Origin: Bacillota bacterium
GTDB taxonomy: Bacteria; Bacillota; Clostridia; Lachnospirales; Lachnospiraceae
Direction: 5' to 3'
DNA length: 8,859 bases
Assembly (NCBI GenBank): GCA_009177215.1
Contig: WFLY01000252.1
Coordinates: 1 to 8,859, forward strand
Shown here: piece after piece, positions 1 through 5,509 of the stretch
Layout: every line of letters begins with the position of its first letter
Numbering within the stretch: position 1 is the first letter of the stretch
Notes under the pieces: generated by a model
Seen by the model: only the letters and a program-made list of their open reading frames with translations
Databases searched by the model: none
Told to the model about the DNA's origin: nothing
Position numbers and translations under genes: made by a program

Positions 1-19
1 TCTACATCAACCTACGCTT

Positions 20-49
20 ATTATATCATTTCCATTCCTCTTTATGCAA
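20..49 (-). promoter_or_regulatory. Outward-facing promoter at left edge
   Basis: Read on the minus strand there is TTGCAT (44-49), an 18-bp spacer and a perfect TATAAT (20-25) preceded by TGA, giving the extended form TGATATAAT. This matches a sigma-A promoter that would start transcription near position 13 and run leftward out of the window. It lies just past the caxA stop codon, so the next gene to the left probably has its own promoter. The matched gene is not visible, so this is inference from motif quality alone. Confidence 0.5.
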
Positions 50-52
50 TAT

Positions 53-991
53 TTACCGTATCAAATACACGAAATATGCCATATAACCCACAAGCAAAAT
101 CATACCGCCCACTCTCGTGAGCTTCCTTTTTCCGATAACACATACAAGCAGGAGCGCTGCTGCGGCAACCGCCACAATACTGTCAATCCTGAAATCCGCA
201 GAATAGGTCACAGGCGTAATCAACGCCGTAGCGCCTACCACAAACAAAATATTGAAAATATTGCTGCCCACAATATTACCCATTGCAATATCCGAATTCC
301 CCTTTACCGCTGCCGTCACGCTGGTGACAAGCTCCGGCAGGGAGGTACCCAGTGCCACGATGGTAAGACCGATAAAACGTTCATCCATTTTAAAGAAGGT
401 TGCAATTTGAGTGGCGGCATCCACCGTCACATCGCTTCCCCAAGCAATCAGCACAATGCCTATCACTACCATAACAATAAGCTTTATCATGGAATCCTTA
501 TTGTCCTCTTCCGTTGTTTCCTGAGTAATATCTCCCTTTTTCGCCATGTATAAGAGATATACCATGTACAAAATCAGCAACACCAAAAGGATACCTCCCT
601 CGGCACGGCTGACCTGATTATCCCAAAGCCCCAAAACCGCCAGCAATACTGTTATAAAAATTACAAAGGGAATTTCATAACACACCGTGGATTTCTGCAC
701 CGAGATTGCACGGACTACCGCTGTCAAACCCAAAATAACCAATATATTCAGAATATTGCTTCCCACCACATTCCCAATGGTTATCTCCGCACTGCCCTGA
801 AGCGCCGCCGAAAGACTGACTGCCGCCTCCGGAAGCGAGGTTCCGATCGCCACAATGGTAAGACCGATAACAAGCTGAGGAATCCCAAACCTGTCCGCTA
901 TTTTTGCCGCGCCGTCCACAAACCAGTCGGCGCCTTTCATCAGCATCACAAAGCCTAACACCAACAATAATAATTGCAATAATATTTCCAT
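53..991 (-). CDS. CaxA-type Ca2+(cation)/Na+ antiporter
   Basis: Integral membrane cation/sodium exchanger of the CaCA superfamily (YrbG/CaxA type), expected to expel Ca2+ or another divalent cation across the cytoplasmic membrane against Na+ or H+. The 312-residue protein has the two homologous halves of this family. The alpha-1 repeat carries GTSLPE (50-55) and GNVVGSN (73-79); alpha-2 carries GTSLPE (215-220) and GNIVGSN (238-244). These acidic/Asn motifs line the ion site. A charged cytoplasmic loop (about 150-168, rich in K, E, D) separates the halves. Length and roughly ten hydrophobic segments fit the family. I chose the ATG at 991 over an in-frame ATG at 1003 because GAGG lies 6 nt upstream of 991, while nothing similar precedes 1003. 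The gene stands alone behind a long structured leader resembling the Mn2+ riboswitch, which suggests that Mn2+ export may be its physiological job; this is inference. Confidence 0.92.
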   Translation of the reverse strand: MEILLQLLLLVLGFVMLMKGADWFVDGAAKIADRFGIPQLVIGLTIVAIGTSLPEAAVSLSAALQGSAEITIGNVVGSNILNILVILGLTAVVRAISVQKSTVCYEIPFVIFITVLLAVLGLWDNQVSRAEGGILLVLLILYMVYLLYMAKKGDITQETTEEDNKDSMIKLIVMVVIGIVLIAWGSDVTVDAATQIATFFKMDERFIGLTIVALGTSLPELVTSVTAAVKGNSDIAMGNIVGSNIFNILFVVGATALITPVTYSADFRIDSIVAVAAAALLLVCVIGKRKLTRVGGMILLVGYMAYFVYLIR

Positions 992-1107
992 ATCTTCCCT
1001 CATTTCTGCGCCGCTTTTTTGCGCCTCTCAACACAGTTTTTCCATACGCGCAGCCTCCATGCAGCCGCCATATGGACATGCCGGCTTGTCCGCCCCGCCC
1101 ATTGCTT

Positions 1108-1132
1108 GCGGGAATAAAAAAAAGACTCCCGC
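1108..1132 (-). other. Alternative hairpin competing with the terminator 3' arm
   Basis: In the caxA leader, GCGGGA (minus strand, 1127-1132) lies in the 3' arm of the intrinsic terminator and is perfectly complementary to TCCCGC just after the U-tract (1108-1113). Once RNA polymerase has passed, the terminator arm could refold into this 6-bp stem. It may stabilise read-through RNA or be coincidental. There is no U-tract behind it in either direction, so it is not itself a terminator. Confidence 0.3.
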
Positions 1133-1151
1133 ACTAATGTGCTAAAAGTCT
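1116..1151 (-). terminator. Intrinsic terminator of the caxA leader (attenuator)
   Basis: On the minus strand, the arm AGACTTTTAGCAC (1139-1151) pairs with GTGCGGGAGTCT (1123-1134) around an ATTA loop, followed by eight Ts (1116-1123). The stem holds GCAC/GTGC and AGACT/AGTCT, with three G-U pairs and one bulged A between. It lies 125 nt before the caxA start, so it stops the caxA transcript prematurely rather than ending a gene. Its 5' arm shares CTTTTAGC with the closing stem of the upstream structured RNA, so the two structures exclude each other. This is the expected layout of a transcription-attenuating riboswitch. Confidence 0.85.
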
Positions 1152-1329
1152 TGTTCTCTCACTCAATACCCGGCGCCTCGCTTGGCTCATGGCACGTGGG
1201 AATAATCGGCTGCCGGCATACCGTATCGGAAATGAAAGCGTGCAACCACGGTCTGAACATTTCTAACCTGCCCGAAATGTCATATCACCGGGGTATGTTG
1301 ATTGCACGTTACAACTACTCCCTCTTAAC
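1141..1329 (-). ncRNA. yybP-ykoY-like manganese riboswitch aptamer (caxA leader)
   Basis: The leader RNA begins with GUUAAGAG (1322-1329), which pairs over 8 bp (two wobbles) with CUUUUAGC (1141-1148) to close a P1 helix. Directly inside P1 are GGGAGUAG (1315-1322) on the 5' side and ACAAGAC on the 3' side, resembling GGGGAGUAG and AGCAAGACC that flank P1 in the yybP-ykoY (Mn2+) class. A UCAACAUAC element like that in E. coli members is also present (about 1292-1300). One arm is a long helix: CGUGCAA/UUGCACG, then ACCCCGGU/ACCGUGGU with one mismatch, then ACAUUUC/GAAAUGU. The other arm pairs AUAC..CCGGC with GCCGG.GUAU around a bulged GGUAUG. The RNA is longer than the usual roughly 100-nt aptamer and its 3' motif is imperfect, so the class is likely but not certain. 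That it is a structured attenuator is better supported. Binding of metal should stabilise P1, block the terminator and switch caxA on. Confidence 0.7.
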
Positions 1330-1337
1330 TGTAACAT

Positions 1338-1366
1338 AAAGTAACATTTTCTGCCAAAAAAGTCAA
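1338..1366 (-). promoter_or_regulatory. caxA/riboswitch promoter
   Basis: On the minus strand TTGACT (1361-1366) and TACTTT (1338-1343) are separated by exactly 17 bp, and the -10 is preceded by TGT, an extended -10. The predicted start, about position 1331, falls 2-3 nt before the first base of the P1 helix, as expected for a riboswitch leader. The resulting leader is about 340 nt long. Confidence 0.75.
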
Positions 1367-1406
1367 GCCTTTTTTTGATCTGTTTATTTAATCAGTCAAG
1401 CACACT

Positions 1407-1412
1407 TATAAT
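1407..1412 (+). promoter_or_regulatory. Putative feoAB -10 element
   Basis: A perfect TATAAT lies about 100 bp upstream of feoA. The -35 region 17-18 bp before it (TTATTT or TTTATT) is poor, as often seen where an activator helps or where the match is accidental. No convincing Fur (GATAATGATAATCATTATC-like) or DtxR/IdeR palindrome was seen between here and the gene, although iron control would be expected. The octamer AGTCAAGC occurs here (1394-1401) and again inside the divergent caxA -35 (1361-1368). Confidence 0.4.
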
Positions 1413-1510
1413 AAATATTCCATACAATATCACAACGACAAATACAGGCGGCGCCAAGCACTTCCAAATCTTGTATCAATATCCGCCAAAGAAGCCAAAG
1501 AGGTATATCC

Positions 1511-1774
1511 ATGAATCAGAATTATTCTATCCGGCTTTTTCCCTTAAGTAAACTTCCAGCTCAACAGAGTGCCGTCATTGCGGAGCTGTCCGGAGCCGAA
1601 TATATAAAAAAAAGATTGTGCTCCCTAGGCTTTATGCCCGGAATTTCCATTACCTGTATAGGTGAAAGCCCCCTCGGCGATCCGAAAGCATATCTTATCC
1701 GCGGCTGTATTATTGCCCTGCGGATAACAGACAGTCAAAATATTCTTGTTCGGGAGGTTGAAGCGTTTGCATAA
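1511..1774 (+). CDS. feoA: Ferrous iron transport protein FeoA
   Basis: Small cytoplasmic SH3-like protein of 87 residues that partners the membrane iron channel FeoB; FeoA is needed for Fe(II) uptake in many bacteria, though its exact role is unsettled. The sequence shows the family pattern: an N-terminal beta segment ending in LPAQQSAVI, a helix with KKRLCSLGFMPGISITCIG in which LGFMPG is the FeoA signature, and a final RGCIIALRITDSQNILV segment. Length is normal. GAGG (1500-1503) lies 7 nt before the ATG. The gene overlaps the start of feoB and is surely co-translated with it. It is divergent from the caxA leader. Confidence 0.93.
   Translation: MNQNYSIRLFPLSKLPAQQSAVIAELSGAEYIKKRLCSLGFMPGISITCIGESPLGDPKAYLIRGCIIALRITDSQNILVREVEAFA
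1752..1769 (+). promoter_or_regulatory. feoB ribosome binding site and TTG start
   Basis: GGGAGG (1752-1757), inside the 3' end of feoA, is followed after 9 nt by TTG (1767-1769). Other in-frame TTG codons at 1746 (before the SD) and 1758 (touching it) are badly placed, and there is no ATG nearby. The TTG at 1767 is therefore the likely start, overlapping the feoA stop (1772-1774) by 8 nt. Confidence 0.7.
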
Positions 1775-3620
1775 ATTAAAGAAAACCATAGCCCTCGTGG
1801 GCAATCCTAACGTAGGAAAAAGCACCCTTTTCAATAAATTGACAGGCATGCACCAACACACCGGCAATTGGTCTGGAAAAACCGTATCCCTTGCCCGCGG
1901 CAGCTTCTCCACCGAGACTGTTCAGTACGAGCTGATAGATTTACCCGGAACCTATTCTGTGATTCCTCACTCTGCCGAAGAAGAAGTAACCAAAGACTTT
2001 CTTTTTAGGGAACAGCCCGACCTTGTCATCGTGGTCTGTGATGCCACCTGTCTGGAACGAAATCTTCTTCTGGCACTGCAGGTAAAATCCATTTGCTCAC
2101 ATGTGTTCCTCTGTGTCAACCTTATGGACGAAGCCGCTAAAAAAGGAATACATATCGATTTACAGCGTCTTGAAAAGCATCTGGGTATTCCCGTCATCGG
2201 TACTGCCGCCCGCAAAAAAAACGGCTTAAAAAGCCTGAAAAAATATTTACGCCAAGCCTCTTCCATGACTTCGGAACCCACCGATTCACACCCTTTCAGT
2301 AAAGCCGTAAACTTTTCGGAAGACGACACAATATTATTTTCTGAGCTTGCTGCCGAGCTTAGTCTGGAAGTTATTTCCTACGATGATATTAATTATCAAA
2401 AAAGGGATCGCGCTCTGGACAGTATCCTCACCGGAAAATACACAGCCTATCCCGTCATGCTCCTTTTACTTGCTTTGATTTTCTGGCTGACAATCGTGGG
2501 CGCCAATTATCCTTCCACCCTTTTATCCTCATTCTTTCAATGGGGAGAGGAAAAGCTTTACAGCCTGTTTTTAGCCCTGCATGCTCCTTCTTGGCTTACC
2601 GACCTTATGCTTGCCGGGATATACCGAGTGCTCACATGGATTGTGTCCGTTATGCTGCCGCCCATGGCAATTTTCTTTCCGCTTTTTACGCTGCTTGAGG
2701 ATGTTGGCTACCTCCCCCGCATCGCCTACAATTTAGATTGCCCCTTAAAAAAATGCTGTGCTTGCGGCAAACAGGCTCTTACTATGACCATGGGCTTTGG
2801 CTGTAACGCGGTGGGAGTCACAGGCTGCCGCATTATTGCCTCTCCCAGAGAACGGCTGATTGCCATCCTCACCAACAGCTTTGTGCCCTGCAACGGACGC
2901 TTTCCCACCCTGATTACACTGATTACTCTGTTTTTCATCGGTTCTCACACCGATTTAACCGACTCAATTTGCGCCGCTCTTTTCCTCATGGGTTTTATCG
3001 TGTTCGGCATCCTTATGACCTTTGCCATGTCAAAAATGCTGTCAGCCACAGTCCTAAAAGGGCTGCCCTCCTTCTTTTCATTGGAGCTGCCCCCTTACAG
3101 ACGCCCTAAAATCGGGAATGTACTTATCCGCTCCGTTTTAGACCGCACTGTTTTTGTGCTGGGAAGAGCTGTAACTGTAGCGATTCCCGCCGGTATTGTA
3201 ATTTGGGCTATGGCAAATATCCCTGTGGGCTCAGGCTCCCTGCTAAGTTTCACTGCAGGGATTCTGGATCCCTTCGCGCGCCTGCTGGGGCTGGACGGCG
3301 TTATTCTGCTTGCCTTCCTTTTGGGTATGCCCGCCAATGAAATTGTACTGCCAATCATCCTTATGGCATATTCCGCCACAGGTTCCCTTTCGGAGATTGA
3401 GAATCTTAGCTTTTTTAAGGAGCTTCTCATAGAAAACGGCTGGAGCATACGCACTGCTCTGTGCACCTGTCTGTTTTCCCTGATGCACTGGCCCTGTGCA
3501 ACCACCCTGCTCACCATCAAAAAAGAAACAGGCAGTTTAAAATGGACCCTTCTCTCCTTTTTCCTTCCCACTGCCTGCGGCATTTTGGTGTGTATGCTCG
3601 TCAATGTGATATTGAACTGA
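1767..3620 (+). CDS. feoB: Ferrous iron transporter FeoB
   Basis: Inner-membrane Fe(II) transporter with an N-terminal G-protein domain, 617 residues from the TTG start. The G domain shows G1 GNPNVGKST (12-20), G3 DLPG (58-61), G4 NLMD (118-121) and a G5-like GTAAR (145-149, where Ser/Thr-Ala is usual). A helical linker leads to the membrane part from about residue 225. That part holds both Gate-type blocks: LEDVGYLPRIAYNLD with the CCACGKQ and MGFGCNAVGVTG segments, then a second permease half ending in HWPCATTLLTIKKETG and a last hydrophobic helix. It is at the short end of the family (E. coli about 770), lacking a cytoplasmic C-terminal extension; no feoC is visible. It is translationally coupled to feoA. 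The operon is convergent with the ABC gene on its right. Mn2+ or other divalent metals are conceivable secondary substrates. Confidence 0.95.
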   Translation: MHKLKKTIALVGNPNVGKSTLFNKLTGMHQHTGNWSGKTVSLARGSFSTETVQYELIDLPGTYSVIPHSAEEEVTKDFLFREQPDLVIVVCDATCLERNLLLALQVKSICSHVFLCVNLMDEAAKKGIHIDLQRLEKHLGIPVIGTAARKKNGLKSLKKYLRQASSMTSEPTDSHPFSKAVNFSEDDTILFSELAAELSLEVISYDDINYQKRDRALDSILTGKYTAYPVMLLLLALIFWLTIVGANYPSTLLSSFFQWGEEKLYSLFLALHAPSWLTDLMLAGIYRVLTWIVSVMLPPMAIFFPLFTLLEDVGYLPRIAYNLDCPLKKCCACGKQALTMTMGFGCNAVGVTGCRIIASPRERLIAILTNSFVPCNGRFPTLITLITLFFIGSHTDLTDSICAALFLMGFIVFGILMTFAMSKMLSATVLKGLPSFFSLELPPYRRPKIGNVLIRSVLDRTVFVLGRAVTVAIPAGIVIWAMANIPVGSGSLLSFTAGILDPFARLLGLDGVILLAFLLGMPANEIVLPIILMAYSATGSLSEIENLSFFKELLIENGWSIRTALCTCLFSLMHWPCATTLLTIKKETGSLKWTLLSFFLPTACGILVCMLVNVILN

Positions 3621-3667
3621 TTAAATGCCGGACAGCAGCCAATACTTTTTATCAAATGTCAGGTATT
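3621..3667. other. Convergent gap without a visible terminator
   Basis: Only 47 bp separate the stop codons of the converging feoB and the second ABC gene. I see no G/C-rich hairpin followed by a T-tract on either strand; the best candidate is a weak 5-bp AATAC/GTATT pair with a long loop. Transcripts from both sides may therefore run into the opposite gene and overlap antisense. Confidence 0.35.
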
Positions 3668-5509
3668 TTACGCCGGTGTAAAGTACCTCGCCTGTGCCTC
3701 AAACATTTTCGCATAAATACCGTCCTGTTTGCCCACAAGCTCCTCATGGGTTCCGTATTCCTTGATGGTTTTGTCCGCAAACACCGCAATCCTGTGACAG
3801 AACCTGCAGCTTGACAGGCGGTGTGAAATATAGATAGCCGTCTTATTACCCACCAGACAGTCAAAATGGCGGTAAATATCATACTCGGCAATAGGGTCTA
3901 AAGCCGCCGTAGGCTCATCTAAAATCACAATCGGCGCATCCCGGTACAGGGCGCGGCTGATTGCCGTCTTTTGCTGCTGCCCGCCGGAAAGCTCTGTTCC
4001 ATGCTCGTCAAAGCTCTTATAAATTACGGTATCCAAGCCCTCCGGAAGCTTCCCCACATCCTCATAAAAGCCGGAAAGCTCCAGCACATGCTGAATAGCA
4101 TCCTCCTTGGCGATATCCCAAAGGGAAATATTTTCACGTAAAGTAAAAGCAAACAACTTAAAGTCCTGAAATACCACTGCAAAAAGCTTTCTGTACTCCT
4201 CCTCGGAATACTCTCTGATATCCACCCCGTCTATCAGAATCTGCCCCTCCGTCACATCATACAATCGACATAAGAGCTTTATAAAGGTAGTCTTCCCTGC
4301 ACCGTTTAGCCCCACCAACGCTAAATGCTCGCCGGAGCTGATTGTCAGATTGACATCTTCCAAGACAAACTGCTCCGAGCGGGGATAGCGGAAGCTCACA
4401 TGAGAGAATTCTATAGTATGCTTTCTATCCGAAACAACCTTGTTCCCCTTGGGCATTGTCGCCGGATAATCGAGGAATTTTAAATATTGATACGCATAGC
4501 TACAGCGCTTTACAACATCCTGACAACCGACCACAATTCCTCTCATTCCATGATACAATGAGGAAGCGGAAGCGACACACATGGCAAAATCACCGATACC
4601 GATTGCTTTTGTCAGCGCAAGATAACCGATATAGAAATAACTGAAACCGTCTCGCAGCGCATTGGCGATATCCATTCCCCAATTATATTTACATTGCTTT
4701 CTTGCCATGTTAAGCCAGCCATCCGCCTGCTTTCCGGCGATGATATCCGCCTTTTTGCACATCATCTCCGCACTGTCATATAGGCGAATGTCCTTTCCGT
4801 AGGAGAAATCTGCCAGCTGGAAGAGATAATACCCAAACTCCCGGTTTGACTTTGCCAGCTTCCCATACCATTCCACTTCACACTTACTGTTTTTTGCATT
4901 AAAGAATGTTATGGCAAGAAGTCCTGCTATCTGAATAGGCAAAAGCAACGGACAGGTCAGGGCAATTACCGCTCCCATACCTAAAATTACCGTAGCATTA
5001 ATAATAATATCATAAAAACCATTCAGCACGCCTGTCACACCCCCGCTATACCAGCTGATTCCTTCCTTGGCAAGGTTTAGCTGATTCAGCGCCTCAGGAT
5101 CCTCGGTATGCTCAAAATCAATTTTCATGGCATGATCGGCAAGCTGCACCTCAAAATATTCGTTAAACCACTCTCCTATTACATTACGTGTCTGATATGC
5201 CACATTATCCATCACATTCGCCAAAAGATTCGTTCCGCAAATCAATGCCGCATAAAAAATAACTCCCTGTATATGCTCCTTTACCGGCGCTCCTTCCACA
5301 ATCAATAAAAGTTCATCTAAAAGAAATTTAGGAAAAATCACCATCTGCACTTTCCGCATACATTGTGAAATAAACAATAGCGCATAGACTCCAAATAACG
5401 CCGGCTTTTCCTTCCATGCCGCCCGTATCATAAACCCAAGGGTTGCCGCGATCACATGTCGTATATTTTGTTTCTCTTTTTTCTTGCTATCCTTCTTATG
5501 CTTCTCCAT
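3668..5509 (-). CDS. ABC exporter half-transporter (TMD-NBD), second subunit
   Basis: Membrane-bound ATP-driven exporter subunit of 613 residues: a basic N-terminus (KHKKDSKKKEK), six predicted membrane helices over roughly 25-330, then a nucleotide-binding domain. Visible NBD motifs are Walker A GLNGAGKTT (about 397), Q-loop region VVFQDFKLF, signature LSGGQQQK (about 505), Walker B IVILDEP with catalytic Glu (about 525), D-loop AALD and H-loop ISHRLSS (about 560). All key residues are canonical. I chose the ATG at 5509: GGAGG lies 6 nt upstream, and the longer frame (to 5602) would extend through the end of the upstream gene. The start overlaps the upstream ABC gene's stop by 14 nt, showing translational coupling. 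The protein is clearly paralogous to that neighbour (shared AMKIDFEH segment, same motif spacing), so they most likely form a heterodimer. The substrate is unknown; peptides, drugs or lipids are possible. Confidence 0.9.
   Translation of the reverse strand: MEKHKKDSKKKEKQNIRHVIAATLGFMIRAAWKEKPALFGVYALLFISQCMRKVQMVIFPKFLLDELLLIVEGAPVKEHIQGVIFYAALICGTNLLANVMDNVAYQTRNVIGEWFNEYFEVQLADHAMKIDFEHTEDPEALNQLNLAKEGISWYSGGVTGVLNGFYDIIINATVILGMGAVIALTCPLLLPIQIAGLLAITFFNAKNSKCEVEWYGKLAKSNREFGYYLFQLADFSYGKDIRLYDSAEMMCKKADIIAGKQADGWLNMARKQCKYNWGMDIANALRDGFSYFYIGYLALTKAIGIGDFAMCVASASSLYHGMRGIVVGCQDVVKRCSYAYQYLKFLDYPATMPKGNKVVSDRKHTIEFSHVSFRYPRSEQFVLEDVNLTISSGEHLALVGLNGAGKTTFIKLLCRLYDVTEGQILIDGVDIREYSEEEYRKLFAVVFQDFKLFAFTLRENISLWDIAKEDAIQHVLELSGFYEDVGKLPEGLDTVIYKSFDEHGTELSGGQQQKTAISRALYRDAPIVILDEPTAALDPIAEYDIYRHFDCLVGNKTAIYISHRLSSCRFCHRIAVFADKTIKEYGTHEELVGKQDGIYAKMFEAQARYFTPA

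Noticed and set aside
44..553. 169-residue open frame on the plus strand
   Set aside because: It lies antisense to the well-supported caxA gene, has an unnatural composition rich in His, Asn and Arg, no ribosome site and no recognisable motif.
1141..1329. Cobalamin, lysine, FMN, TPP, M-box or T-box leader
   Set aside because: Their hallmark strings (B12 box, TPP CUGAGA, RFN core, T-box UGGGUGGNACCGCG) are absent, whereas the P1-flanking motifs fit the yybP-ykoY class.
1139..1339. 66-residue plus-strand frame within the caxA leader
   Set aside because: It is the complement of the structured RNA; there is no ribosome site, and the RNA structure explains the sequence.
1380..1510. Fur or DtxR/IdeR operator upstream of feoA
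   Set aside because: I looked for the usual palindromes and found no convincing match; only a scattered A/T-rich sequence.
3461..3814. Plus-strand open frame crossing the feoB end into the ABC gene
   Set aside because: It overlaps two solid genes in other frames and has no family features; only its middle covers the 47-bp gap.
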